Shown here in pieces: positions 8,539 to 18,400 of a stretch of DNA of 64,000 nt. A program made the position numbers and the translations under genes. This stretch comes from Carnobacterium_A antarcticum. GTDB taxonomy: Bacteria > Bacillota > Bacilli > Lactobacillales > Carnobacteriaceae. Position 1 is the first letter of the stretch. Each line of letters starts with the position of its first letter. The notes beneath the pieces are model-generated. The model saw nothing but the letters and a program-made list of their open reading frames with translations. It searched no databases and was not told where the DNA came from. The stretch lies in the NCBI RefSeq assembly GCF_042658365.1, contig NZ_JBHSQC010000015.1; one strand, 5' to 3'.

Positions 8539-8982
8539 GTGCGTACAACTTATATGGCTAAACCTAGCGAAGTAGAACGTAAATGGTATGTGGTAGACGC
8601 AACCGATATCCCTATGGGACGTTTGTCTACTGTAGTAGCATCCATTCTACGCGGTAAAAATAAACCAACTTTCACACCACACATCGATACAGGTGATTTC
8701 GTGATCGTTATTAATGCAGAAAAAATCAAATTGACTGGTAAAAAAGCAACTGACAAAATTTATTCTCACCACACTGGTTACATTGGTGGATTGAAACAAG
8801 TATCAGCTGGTGAATTGCGTGCTAACAACCCGCGTAAACTAATTGAATTGTCTGTAAAAGGTATGTTGCCTAAGAACACTTTAGGACGCAAACAAGGCAT
8901 GAAATTACACGTTTACGGTGGTTCTGAACACGAACACCAAGCACAACAACCAGAAGTACTAGACATCACTAACCTAATTTAA
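8539..8982 (+). CDS. rplM: 50S ribosomal protein L13
   Basis: The 147-residue product begins MRTTYMAKPSEVERKWYVVD, the family length. GTG 8539 is chosen because GGAGG (8526–8530) lies nine bases upstream. The open frame extends back to 8455, but that stretch is the structured leader. Features include MGRLSTVVASILRGKNKPTF and the GYIGGLK region. Operon with rpsI, 13 bases apart. Confidence 0.96.
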   Translation: MRTTYMAKPSEVERKWYVVDATDIPMGRLSTVVASILRGKNKPTFTPHIDTGDFVIVINAEKIKLTGKKATDKIYSHHTGYIGGLKQVSAGELRANNPRKLIELSVKGMLPKNTLGRKQGMKLHVYGGSEHEHQAQQPEVLDITNLI

Positions 8983-8995
8983 GGAGGGAATTTCA

Positions 8996-9388
8996 TTGGC
9001 ACAAGTACAATATACCGGCACAGGCCGTCGTAAAAACTCAACAGCCCGCGTACGTTTAGTACCAGGTACTGGAAAAATCATCATGAACAAAAAAGACATC
9101 ACTGAATACATGCCTTTCCCATATCTATACGTAATCGTTAAACAACCTTTAGCAGTTACTGAAACATTGGAAAACTATGATGTGCATGTAAACGTAAATG
9201 GTGGAGGCTACACTGGACAAGCAGGCGCTACTCGTCATGGTATCGCTCGTGCGTTGCTACAAGTAGACCCAGCTTTCCGTTCACCGTTAAAAGCTGCAGG
9301 CTTGTTAACACGTGACCCACGTATGGTTGAACGTAAAAAACCAGGTCTTAAAAAAGCTCGTAAAGCTAGCCAATTTTCAAAACGTTAA
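8996..9388 (+). CDS. rpsI: 30S ribosomal protein S9
   Basis: A 130-residue protein starting with TTG (MAQVQYTGTGRRKNSTARV) behind AAGGAGGG. It ends KKARKASQFSKR; the basic tail reaches the P-site tRNA. Full length. A strong terminator follows. Confidence 0.97.
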   Translation: MAQVQYTGTGRRKNSTARVRLVPGTGKIIMNKKDITEYMPFPYLYVIVKQPLAVTETLENYDVHVNVNGGGYTGQAGATRHGIARALLQVDPAFRSPLKAAGLLTRDPRMVERKKPGLKKARKASQFSKR

Positions 9389-9406
9389 TACTACGTTATA
9401 TATTAT

Positions 9407-9446
9407 CAAAAGAGAACCGCCTTATATGGCAGTTCTCTTTTTTTAT
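9407..9446 (+). terminator. Terminator of rplM-rpsI
   Basis: Ten-base stem AAAAGAGAAC/GTTCTCTTTT plus GCC/GGC after one mismatch, loop TTATAT, seven Ts. Near-identical hairpins (AGAACCGC-TTATAT) recur at 51755 and, more diverged, at 9689 and 55286. Confidence 0.85.
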
Positions 9447-9560
9447 GCACGAAAATTGGCGGTCTCAATTTGCTGTGTCTGTTCGAACAAAGAGAGTTAC
9501 AGACACAGTAGTAGGCGTAACGAAGTGAAGCGTAGTTTCCATAGTGATGTACGAATGTAG
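9446..9560. repeat. Intergenic repeat, copy A
   Basis: About 95 bases starting AAATTGGCGGTCTCAATTT and running to TAACGAAGTGAAGCGTAGTT match, at roughly 75–80% by eye, a segment at 11757–11850. Both copies follow directly on a terminator hairpin. I see no convincing reading frame. Confidence 0.6.
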
Positions 9561-9688
9561 TACAAGGCGAACGGAGAGAGCATGCAAAAAACGTTAATTG
9601 CTGGAGCCGTCGCGAATTTATTCGCTTACGGATACAGTATGGGACGGAGATTTCGAAAGAAATCGAGTACCAATCATTACAATATCAA

Positions 9689-9719
9689 GAAGAACTGTCA
9701 TATGGCAGTTCTTTTTTTG
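9689..9719 (+). terminator. Hairpin with T run downstream of repeat A
   Basis: Ten-base stem AAGAACTGTC/GGCAGTTCTT with one wobble pair and a four-base ATAT loop, then seven Ts. No gene is evident immediately upstream, so it may end readthrough or belong to the repeat. Confidence 0.55.
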
Positions 9720-9789
9720 CTTTAAATTTTTTAAAAATATTTAATTAAGGGTAGAAATTTAAGGAATTCAATGTTTTGGCTCATTTTTT

Positions 9790-9798
9790 TGGTATAAT
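9790..9798 (+). promoter_or_regulatory. Extended -10 promoter before the SPFH gene
   Basis: TGGTATAAT is an extended -10 (TGnTATAAT). No good -35 is visible. It lies about 240 bases upstream of the SPFH gene, leaving a long leader. Confidence 0.4.
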
Positions 9799-10034
9799 TA
9801 AAAGTGATGATTTTTTATGGGAAGAGGCAGAAAAAACAATAATCAACTCGTAAAAGAAAAAGTATGTAGAGAAGAATGCGTAGACTTAAAGCAGGAGATT
9901 CTGTGTATTTCTCTTTATATATTGCAGTAAACAATTATACGGGGTGATAATTTTGTAAGTAATAAAATAAAAAGGGAAGTTTTAGTTATTATTACGTTAG
10001 TGGTTCATTTGAAAAAAGAAAAGAGGAAATAGAA

Positions 10035-10865
10035 TTGAACGAAAAAGTATACGATAAGAACAGCATCAAAAAAATCAAAGGGCTAATCATTGGTATTATA
10101 GTAATTATCCTATTAATAGGCGGCTTTTTAGTGTTTTTTGAAAAAATAGAAAATGGTTATGTAGGTGTTCGTTATTCAATGAATGGCGGAGTTAAAGATC
10201 AAACTCTAAGTCAGGGGGTTAAATTTGTAGGTCTTGATAAAGTAACCCAATATCCTATTCGATTGCAAACGGTTAAAGCAGAAAAGTTAAATTTAGCTAC
10301 AGAAGATGGAAAAGCTACTCACGTATCTATTACATATGCTTATAAAGTAGACTCAAAAAAAGTTTCTGACGTATTTAAAGAATTTGGAAGTATTAACGTT
10401 GAAGACATTGAAGCCAATTGGTTAAAAGCACAATTGCTTAAATCCTCCCGTGCTGTAGTAGCTAGATATAGTTTATTGGATGTAACGGGATCGAAATCAA
10501 CAGAAGTTCAGCAATCAATCTTAGAAGATTTCACTAAAGCAGTTGAACAAAAAGGATTTCTGGTAGAAGATGTTGCTTTTGGAGTTCCAGATGTAGATGC
10601 TGAAACACAAAAATCAATTGATGAAATTATTAAAGCTGGTCAAGAAAAAGAAAAAGCTATCTTAGAAGCTGATACAGCAAAAACAAAAGCTGATAGTTTA
10701 GCCTATCAAAAAGTAAAAGCAGCAGAAGCTGAAGCTGAGGCAAATAAAAAGTTATCAGAATCCATTTCAGAAGAATTAATTAAGTTAAAAGAAGTAGAAG
10801 CACGTTTAGAACATGGTTGGGTTGAAGTACAAACTGGTGAAGTAATTGTTGATACTACTAAGTAG
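10035..10865 (+). CDS. SPFH/Band 7 (prohibitin-like) membrane protein
   Basis: 276 residues with a TTG start behind GAGGA. One transmembrane helix spans about residues 15–38 (GLIIGIIVIILLIGGFLVFF). A Band 7 domain follows (YVGVRYSMNGGVKDQTLSQG to about 190), then an Ala/Glu/Lys coiled coil (about 195–250). Such proteins oligomerise in membrane microdomains and often partner with proteases. The closest functional class is HflC/prohibitin-like, but I cannot assign a partner. The next small membrane gene begins eight bases later. Confidence 0.85.
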   Translation: MNEKVYDKNSIKKIKGLIIGIIVIILLIGGFLVFFEKIENGYVGVRYSMNGGVKDQTLSQGVKFVGLDKVTQYPIRLQTVKAEKLNLATEDGKATHVSITYAYKVDSKKVSDVFKEFGSINVEDIEANWLKAQLLKSSRAVVARYSLLDVTGSKSTEVQQSILEDFTKAVEQKGFLVEDVAFGVPDVDAETQKSIDEIIKAGQEKEKAILEADTAKTKADSLAYQKVKAAEAEAEANKKLSESISEELIKLKEVEARLEHGWVEVQTGEVIVDTTK

Positions 10866-10873
10866 GTGATAAA

Positions 10874-10993
10874 ATGATTTTTTTCTTAGGTAAGCTTATT
10901 TTTATAATTATACTAGTAATACTAATAGGTAGTTTATTATTTGAGCTTTTTAAAGGCGCTAATAAAAACAAAGATGATGATTTAAACTTTTAA
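10874..10993 (+). CDS. Very small membrane protein downstream of the SPFH gene
   Basis: 39 residues. A hydrophobic helix (FFLGKLIFIIILVILIGSLL) is followed by the charged tail GANKNKDDDLNF. AGGTGAT overlapping the SPFH stop region can serve as RBS, and spacing suggests coupling. A terminator follows at 11032, so the two genes form a unit. Possibly a helper or regulator of the SPFH complex (inference). Confidence 0.6.
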   Translation: MIFFLGKLIFIIILVILIGSLLFELFKGANKNKDDDLNF

Positions 10994-11031
10994 GTACCTT
11001 TTTGAAAATGTATAGTTGAAAATTTTGAGAA

Positions 11032-11062
11032 AGAGGTTCTTGTGATTACAAGGATCTCTTTT
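11032..11062 (+). terminator. Terminator of the SPFH unit
   Basis: Twelve-base stem AGAGGTTCTTGT/ACAAGGATCTCT with two wobble pairs and a GATT loop, then TTTTC. Nothing else recognisable lies between 11063 and 11387. Confidence 0.75.
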
Positions 11063-11387
11063 CTGTTACTTATCTCAAATCTCATTCTACTAAAAAATAT
11101 TGCCATTTATTGGACAAGTTATTTGCTTAATAAATTAAAATTTGTTTGTTACTTCTCGGTTTATCCTGTATGATTTAAGGAAGATTGTAAAACCAAATAT
11201 TGTACTGTTGGGCAAAGGATACGGAAAATAATAATGGATTTAAGAAATAGTGTTATGCGGTTTTAAAAATGGATTCACCATTTTTTAAAAGCTCGTAGAC
11301 ATTAAAATTAATTCCATTAATGTAGTCATCACTCCTCTTATCTCACTGAAAGTATTTAGTGCTACATTAACGAGGCGGTGTGAAAAA

Positions 11388-11519
11388 GTGAATTCAAAAG
11401 AGAAAATGTTAGAGTTAATTAAAAAGAAACAAGCAGGTGGCGGAAAATCTAAACAAACCAACACACCAAAAAATGATATAAAAAATATGCGAAAAGGTCC
11501 AAAGATTTTTAATAAATAA
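11388..11519 (+). CDS. Small basic protein of unknown function (43 aa)
   Basis: GTG start behind GAGGCGGTG. The product MNSKEKMLELIKKKQAGGGK… ends NMRKGPKIFNK. It is strongly basic with no transmembrane helix. The C-terminal NMRKGPKIFNK resembles short conserved proteins I have seen in lactic acid bacteria, which supports translation. The function is unknown. Confidence 0.55.
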   Translation: MNSKEKMLELIKKKQAGGGKSKQTNTPKNDIKNMRKGPKIFNK

Positions 11520-11720
11520 GCTAATTACACTACTTTGAAGAGGCAATGGATAGTGATGGATTGCGAATATCTGCTGTCCGTCTAATGTTCTAGTCCTGAA
11601 GCTGAATGAATAAAATGATGAAGATAGTAGAGTTGAATGTAGTTTATTTTACGCGACACCTAAAACTAGTAAATCTTCTCGCTTTTAAAGCGTTCATACA
11701 TCTTATATATCAATAATTCA

Positions 11721-11754
11721 AGACACCTTCCTTATGAAGAGTGTCTATTTTTTT
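11721..11754 (+). terminator. Terminator before repeat copy B
   Basis: Stem AGACACCTTC/GAAGAGTGTCT with one bulged A and a CTTAT loop, followed by a T-rich run. The 11520–11720 stretch upstream holds no clear gene. Confidence 0.7.
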
Positions 11755-11755
11755 G

Positions 11756-11865
11756 CCTAAATTGGCAATCTCAATTTACTAAGTCCGTTCAAATAGATAG
11801 TTACGTATACAGTCAGTAGTAGGGGTAACGAAATGAAGTATAGTTACCAAGTTTTTGGATTTCTA
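11756..11865. repeat. Intergenic repeat, copy B
   Basis: Starts AAATTGGCAATCTCAATTT and runs to GTAACGAAATGAAGTATAGTT; it is the diverged partner of 9446–9560, again right after a terminator. A third, shorter match begins at about 51798 after another AGAACCGC hairpin. Confidence 0.6.
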
Positions 11866-11951
11866 TTTTTCTGTAGTATTTAAAAGTTAGTGATAAAGGA
11901 TTTGAAACCCAAAAATTAATTTTGTAATTTCGTGGAATTACTTATTAAATA

Positions 11952-11979
11952 TTGACTAATTTCTAATCTATGTTATCAT
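11952..11979 (+). promoter_or_regulatory. Promoter of the type I R-M locus
   Basis: TTGACT (11952–11957), 16-base spacer, TATCAT (11974–11979). A hairpin GTAATTT/AAATTAC follows in the leader before the first gene. Confidence 0.6.
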
Positions 11980-12032
11980 TCAAACGTACGTTCTTCGTAA
12001 TTTGTTTAAATTACTCGGAAGGGAGTTGACGT

Positions 12033-12596
12033 ATGAAATTCGAAAAAGTAGTACAGATAAACGTTGGACAAAATATCTCTAGATTTAAAGGGAAACAAAG
12101 TGATCGTTCAGGTATTTATACTAATGAGGATTTAATTGGTGATTTGCAAGAAGGTTTAAGGAATTTGACGACTAAAGCTGATACAAGTCTTTCTCAAAAG
12201 GATAAGTACCAATTATTCCCAGGAGACATTTTGTATAGTTTTGTAAGTTCCAAAGCAGGGATTGTTAGTAATAAGAATACAGGAAAATTGTTTAATCAGA
12301 ACTTTGCAAAACTGACATTGCTATCTGACGAAATAGACTCAAAATACATATGCTATATTTTGAATGAATCAGTAAGTATAAAGAAGCAAATGGCCATTTT
12401 AATGCAAGGCAGCGTTGTTCCGAAGCTAACTCCAGCTATTTTACGTGAAATTGATATTAAACTCCCAAACAAAGATACGCAGTCAATTATTGGAACCAAC
12501 TACTTTAACTTAAACAGGTACCAATACTTAACCGAATTAGAGATAGATCTAAATAGAAGAATATATTTAGAAATGCTAAAAAAATTAGATGTTTAA
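12033..12596 (+). CDS. Half-size type I restriction specificity-like protein (single TRD)
   Basis: 187 residues resembling one target-recognition half of HsdS. It has the LFPGDILYSFVSSKAGIV segment, LFNQNFAKLTLL, and the closing LTPAILREIDIKLPNKDTQ motif followed by a helical conserved region. A full HsdS has two such halves. Two copies could dimerise into a specificity subunit, or it could modulate the locus. It lies 19 bases before hsdM with its own RBS (GGAAGGGAG) and is first in the operon. It differs in sequence from both TRDs of the full hsdS at 14201. Confidence 0.75.
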   Translation: MKFEKVVQINVGQNISRFKGKQSDRSGIYTNEDLIGDLQEGLRNLTTKADTSLSQKDKYQLFPGDILYSFVSSKAGIVSNKNTGKLFNQNFAKLTLLSDEIDSKYICYILNESVSIKKQMAILMQGSVVPKLTPAILREIDIKLPNKDTQSIIGTNYFNLNRYQYLTELEIDLNRRIYLEMLKKLDV

Positions 12597-12615
12597 AGAA
12601 AAGAGGAATTAAATT

Positions 12616-14211
12616 ATGGGAAACAATTTAAATCAGAAATTATTTAGTGCAGCGGATAATCTTCGCAGCAAAATGGATGCTTCCGAATATAAGAACTACT
12701 TATTAGGGTTGATTTTCTACAAATACCTTTCTGATAAATTATTGCAAAAAGTGGTGGAGTTAGCGGATGAGTCGTTAGAAGAATATGATACTGCAGATAA
12801 ACAAACAGCTCTTTATCAAGAGTTGTTATCTGATGAAGAATCCAAAGAAGATTTGATTGCAACGATCGTCGATACCTTAGGTTATGATATCGAGCCAGCT
12901 TATCTCTTTAATGTGTTAGCGGATCAAGCTAAACAAAATGTTTTTCAGTTGAATGAATTAAACAAAGCATTCATCCAATTATCGTCGAACTATGATCAAT
13001 TTAGTGGGCTGTTTGATGATGTCGATTTGCAATCAAGAAAATTGGGAGCGGATGACCAGCAGCGGAATGTCACGATCACAGAAGTCTTAAAGAAATTAAA
13101 CGACGTTGATGTAATTGGGCACCAAGGAGACGTCATAGGGGACGCTTATGAGTATCTGATCAGTCAATTCGCCTCAGAGGCAGGTAAGAAAGCCGGAGAG
13201 TTCTATACTCCGCATATGGTCTCAGACATGATGGCGCAAATCGTGACGATTGGTCAAGAAGACAAGCGGTTGCTTAGTGTTTTTGACCCAACGATGGGTT
13301 CAGGCTCGTTGATGCTTAACGTAAGAAACTATTTGAACTATCCAGAAAACGTCAAATACCATGGTCAGGAATTAAATACGACAACGTATAACTTAGCTAA
13401 AATGAACTTGATCTTGCACGGTGTAGATGCAGAAGATATGGAGCTGCGCAATGGGGATACGCTGAATAAAGACTGGCCGACTGATGAACCTTATACGTTT
13501 GATTCAGTCGTCATGAATCCTCCTTATTCGGCCAAATGGTCTGCAGACGATACCTTTTTAGACGATTCTCGCTTTAACCGCTATGGCAAATTAGCACCAA
13601 AATCAAAAGCGGACTTTGCGTTTCTTTTACACGGTTATTATCACTTAAAAGAAACAGGTACGATGGCGATTGTTTTGCCGCATGGTGTGTTGTTTAGAGG
13701 AGCAGCAGAAGGTGTTATTCGTAAGAAGCTGTTGGAAGATGGCAGTATCTATGCTGTGATTGGTATGCCGGCTAATTTGTTCTTCGGAACTTCTATCCCA
13801 ACGACCGTTATTATTTTGAAGAAGAACCGAACCAACCGTGATGTTCTATTCATTGATGCTAGCAGTGACTTCATTAAAGAAAAGAATCAGAATAAATTGA
13901 CTCAAGAAAATATCGAAAAAGTTGTTTCAACTTATAAAGAACGAAAAACTATTGAAAAATACGCTCATGTAGCAAGCTTTGAAGAAATCAAAGAAAATGA
14001 CTTTAACTTAAATATTCCTCGGTATGTGGATACATTTGAAGAAGAAGATCCTATTGATATGGTATCCATTGGAAAGGAAATAAAAGAAATACGCCAAGAA
14101 AAACAAGCACTTGAAACAAGTCTTTTCGAAGCTATTTCTTCGCTTCAGGTAAATTCAGAAGATGCGGAATGGATCAAAGGCGCTTTAGAGGTGTTTAACT
14201 ATGAAAAGTAA
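12616..14211 (+). CDS. hsdM: Type I restriction-modification methyltransferase subunit HsdM
   Basis: Adenine-N6 DNA methyltransferase of 531 residues. An N-terminal helical HsdM domain (LNQKLFSAADNLRSKMDAS) is followed by the SAM-binding motif VFDPTMGSGSL (about 222–232) and catalytic NPPY (301–304). The C-terminus contacts HsdS. It makes M2S1 methylase and R2M2S1 nuclease complexes. Its last 11 bases overlap hsdS. Confidence 0.96.
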   Translation: MGNNLNQKLFSAADNLRSKMDASEYKNYLLGLIFYKYLSDKLLQKVVELADESLEEYDTADKQTALYQELLSDEESKEDLIATIVDTLGYDIEPAYLFNVLADQAKQNVFQLNELNKAFIQLSSNYDQFSGLFDDVDLQSRKLGADDQQRNVTITEVLKKLNDVDVIGHQGDVIGDAYEYLISQFASEAGKKAGEFYTPHMVSDMMAQIVTIGQEDKRLLSVFDPTMGSGSLMLNVRNYLNYPENVKYHGQELNTTTYNLAKMNLILHGVDAEDMELRNGDTLNKDWPTDEPYTFDSVVMNPPYSAKWSADDTFLDDSRFNRYGKLAPKSKADFAFLLHGYYHLKETGTMAIVLPHGVLFRGAAEGVIRKKLLEDGSIYAVIGMPANLFFGTSIPTTVIILKKNRTNRDVLFIDASSDFIKEKNQNKLTQENIEKVVSTYKERKTIEKYAHVASFEEIKENDFNLNIPRYVDTFEEEDPIDMVSIGKEIKEIRQEKQALETSLFEAISSLQVNSEDAEWIKGALEVFNYEK

Positions 14212-15424
14212 TAAACAACCAGAACTTCGTTTTCCTGGATTTCGTGAAGAATGGGAACAGCATAAGTTAGGCGACATCACAGATAGTTTTTCTGGTGGTA
14301 CGCCAACTGCAAATAATAACTATTACTATAATGGACATGTCCCTTTTATTCGCTCTGGTGAGATTAGTTATGATACAACTGAACTTTTTATAACTGAAGA
14401 AGCTATAAAAAAATCATCTGCTAAGCTCGTTAATAAAGGAGATATTTTGTATGCTTTATATGGAGCAACTAGTGGAGAAGTTGGTATTTCTCAAATAGAT
14501 GGTGCAATTAATCAAGCTATTTTAGCTATAAAGCCAAGATTTGGTGATGATTCTTATTTTATATCCCAATGGTTGAGAAAACAAAAACAGATAATTATAA
14601 GTACTTACTTACAAGGAGGACAAGGTAATTTATCAGGTGGAATAGTAAAAAAATTAATGATTGATATTCCAGTTAGTAAGGAAGAACAAAGAAAAATAAG
14701 TATATTTTTCAAACAACTCGATGATACTATTGTGCTTCATCAGCAAGAACTTACTACCCTTAAAGAAACTAAACAAGGCTTTCTACAAAATATGTTCCCA
14801 AAAGAGGGGGAGAGGGTTCCTGAAATCCGTTTTCCAGGATTTACTGACGATTGGGAACAGCGGAAGTTTGAAGATGTAATTACCTCAATTCAAACTGGAA
14901 CTAATTTATTGGGTTCGAAGGCTAACCTAGGAATTCCCTTAATAAAAATGGGCAATATTCAAAGAGGTTATTTTAGTTTTAATAAATTAGAGTTTCTAAG
15001 CTCAACTGAACAAGTAGAAGAGAAAGACATTGCTTATTATGGAGATTTTCTTTTTAATACTAGAAATACTTTAGAACTTGTGGGGAAAGGAGCTACATGG
15101 TTTGGAGAAAGTGGCAAGTACGCGTTTAATAGCAACATCGCTCGATTCAAATTTGAAAGTGTCAATACTTCTTTTTTTAATTACCTTTATAACACACCGG
15201 AACTAATTAAACAGGTACAAGCAAGAGCAGTTGGAACAACTAGTGTAGCTGCAGTTTATCCAAGAGATCTGGACTCTATAAAATTTTTGCTTCCAAAAAT
15301 TGATGAGCAAATAAAAATAGGTTCATTTTTCAAACAGCTCGACGACACTATCGCTCTTCACCAACGTGAGTTAGACCTATTAAAAGAAACCAAAAAAGCA
15401 TTCTTACAAAAAATGTTTGTTTAA
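14201..15424 (+). CDS. hsdS: Type I restriction-modification specificity subunit HsdS
   Basis: 407 residues with two target-recognition domains, each opened by a similar phrase (ELRFPGFREEWEQ near residue 7, EIRFPGFTDDWEQ near 207). Each is closed by a conserved helix (FFKQLDDTIVLHQQEL… and FFKQLDDTIALHQREL…). The duplicated borders are also similar at DNA level (around 14215 with 14825, and 14708 with 15330), which allows TRD swapping by recombination. It overlaps hsdM. Confidence 0.95.
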   Translation: MKSNKQPELRFPGFREEWEQHKLGDITDSFSGGTPTANNNYYYNGHVPFIRSGEISYDTTELFITEEAIKKSSAKLVNKGDILYALYGATSGEVGISQIDGAINQAILAIKPRFGDDSYFISQWLRKQKQIIISTYLQGGQGNLSGGIVKKLMIDIPVSKEEQRKISIFFKQLDDTIVLHQQELTTLKETKQGFLQNMFPKEGERVPEIRFPGFTDDWEQRKFEDVITSIQTGTNLLGSKANLGIPLIKMGNIQRGYFSFNKLEFLSSTEQVEEKDIAYYGDFLFNTRNTLELVGKGATWFGESGKYAFNSNIARFKFESVNTSFFNYLYNTPELIKQVQARAVGTTSVAAVYPRDLDSIKFLLPKIDEQIKIGSFFKQLDDTIALHQRELDLLKETKKAFLQKMFV

Positions 15425-15437
15425 GGAGATGAGTTCA

Positions 15438-18400
15438 ATGAATAAAATCAATCATCGTGATGAAGCTGAAATTGAAAAACATCTCATTGATGTGTTGGGG
15501 GAAGGACATAACCAATGGACTTATCGCCCAGATTTGAAATCTGAGGAGGATCTTTGGCAAAACCTGCGCCATAAAATCACGCAAAATAACCTATCTGAAA
15601 TTGAAGAACATCCTTTGACCGATAAAGAGTTTGACACCATCAAAACAGAATTGCTTTTGCGTACTCAAACGCCGTTTGATGCGGCAAAATGGTTAAAAGG
15701 AGAAAACGGCATTTCTCGGATCACCATTGATCGTGAAGACAGGAATTTAGGTTCAGTCTCATTGGTTCTTTATTCTAACCAAGATATTGGCGGCGGCATT
15801 TCCAGCTATGAAGTGGTCAATCAGATCGCCAAGAAGGGCAGTAGTGTTGATGCACGCGATCGTCGTTTTGATGTGACCTTATTGATCAACGGATTGCCGA
15901 TCATTCAAATTGAATTGAAACAAGTGACTGCAAAAGATGGGGTTTACCAAGCGTTTAATCAAATTAAAAAGTATGCAGAAGAAGGAATGTTCAGAAATAA
16001 TATCTTTTCAACTTTGCAGTTATTTGTCGTATCCAATGAACAAACCACACGCTACTTTGCGAATGCGATGCCAAAAGACATGCACCGGAAATTCTTGTTT
16101 AGCTGGCGTACGAGAGACAACAAAAAAGTAGATAATTTATATGAATTCTGCAAACAAGCCTTGAACATCCCGGATGCCCATCGTTTGATTGCACATTATA
16201 CGATCGTCAGTGAAGACCAAGACAATAAAACACTGATGGTTTTGCATCCGTATCAAGTTCACGCGATTGAAGCGCTCTTTACAGCTGCCAACAAACACCA
16301 ATCAGGTTATGTGTGGCATGCAACTGGCTCAGGAAAGACCTTGACCAGTTTCGTTTCGACAAAGCTGCTTGCAAGAAAATCAGGTATTGATCGGACAATT
16401 ATGTTGGTGGACCGGAAAGATTTGGATAACCAAACGACTAGTGAATTTACGAAATTTGCTTCAGAATTCAATACCGGCATATCTTCAGGAAACTCTAAAG
16501 CAAATAGCCTGATTGTTGGAACGGGAAGTGCTAAAGAATTAAGCGATACCCTTTTAGCAGATGCCAATTCGAATGTTATCATTGTTACCACTCGTCAAAA
16601 GTTGGATGCTGCTTTAAAGTACGCCAACAAGCAAGAAGAACAAAAAGGAACGAACCGCTACCGTAAATTAATGGGTCAGCATATCGTCTTTATTGTAGAT
16701 GAATGCCATCGTGCTTTAAGTGCTGAAAACATGGAAGAGATCAAAGCATTTTTTCCTAATTCTACTTGGTTTGGTTTTACCGGAACGCCTATTTTTAATG
16801 AGAACAAGAAACAGGCTAAAGGCCAACTGGCACGAACAACCCATGACCAATATGGAGAAGTTCTACATACGTACACCATAAAAAATGCATTGGAAGATGG
16901 AGCTGTCTTAGGGTTTCAAGTAGAACACGAAGACACGATTGAACCCACTTCTTTAGACAATAAAATCCATCACCAGTTTCGTGTGAATGAGAAATATGCT
17001 CACTATACAACTGAAGAGATTAATAAAGTAATTGATGAGATGGATGGCATCAAAAAGGAAAGTTATTTGGCAAGCAGCACATATGAAGATGATGAACATA
17101 TTCAAAAAGTCATCCATAAAATTTTCCGGCCGGATAATGCCTATACGAAATTCGATTTTCGAAACGGAAAACCGACAAAGTCAGCGATTCTAACGACTAG
17201 CTCTATTGTCATGGCAAAGAAGTACTATCAAGCGATCAAAGAAATGATGAAAGATTCAGATTGGATGGAAAAAGAGTTTCCCAATCATCCAGTTCGAGCA
17301 GGACGTACAATGGATGATCCAGACTTTCCGCGAATTGCCATTACCTACTCACTGGAAGAAAACGCAGGTGATTCCAGTGAACAGCAAAAAGAAATGCAAG
17401 AAATTATCGAAGAATACAATGCTTATTACCATACTGCCTGGAATTTAGCAGAGATTGATCGTTATAACGGAGATATCAATAATCGATTGGCACGAAAACG
17501 AGCTGAATTTAAACAATTTGGCCGGCAAGTAGACTTAGTCATTGTTGTAGACCGCTTATTAACGGGCTTTGATGCGCCCACAGTCCAAACTCTTTTTGTA
17601 GATCGGAATTTAGACTATGCCGGTTTGATTCAAGCTTTTTCTAGAACCAATCGGACGTATCCAGACAAGACTAAAGGAATGATTGTGACTTTCAGGAAAC
17701 CAGCAACGATGGAAAAGAACGTGGCAGATGCTACTAAATTGTATTCAGAAGCAAAAGAAGAAACAGGGTTGATTTATCCGACCTATACGGAATCCAAGAA
17801 ACGCTTCAAAAAAGCCTATCGAAAAATCCAAGAATTCACATTCGTATCTGATGAGCTAGACGAGCACAGTTCTGTAGAAACTCGTGTCGATTATGTCAAA
17901 GCTTTTCAAGAGTTGAACAACGCCTATGAATCTCTGGTTACTTATGATGATTACAATGATGATATGGAACAATCATCAGCACTGCAAGGACAAGTGAATG
18001 TCTTGGAAGAACAAGTGGGAGTTTATGAAACGGTTAAAGGATCACTTATCGACATTGAACCGGATCCAGATCAAATAGATCCAGAAATACCGGATTTTTC
18101 AGAAATATCCTTTTACACGGATAGTACGATCAAGTTATACGATATCGATTCCGCTTATATCGATCAATTATTGGGAATTTATGCAGCCAATAGTTTAGAT
18201 GCGAGGGAAGAAATTGAGAAAGCTTTGCAGAAGCTAAACAAGACGGAAAGCGTCAAACAAGTCTATCGACACATTTTAAATGCGATTGACCAGGAAGAAA
18301 TCGACGCAAAAGAAGATATTTTTGTGATAAAAAGACACTTCTTTACTCAAGCACAGGATCAATTGATTCAGGATTTTTCTAAAGAGTGGTTTGTATCTCC

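Noticed and set aside
9582..9725. 47-codon frame starting MQKTLIAGAVANLF in the repeat region
   Set aside because: It runs through the terminator-like hairpin at 9689–9719 and shows no codon bias or relative; its ATG lies beyond the aligned part of the repeat.
9817..9930. 37-codon frame after the extended -10 promoter
   Set aside because: No usable RBS and no recognisable sequence; more likely leader of the SPFH transcript.
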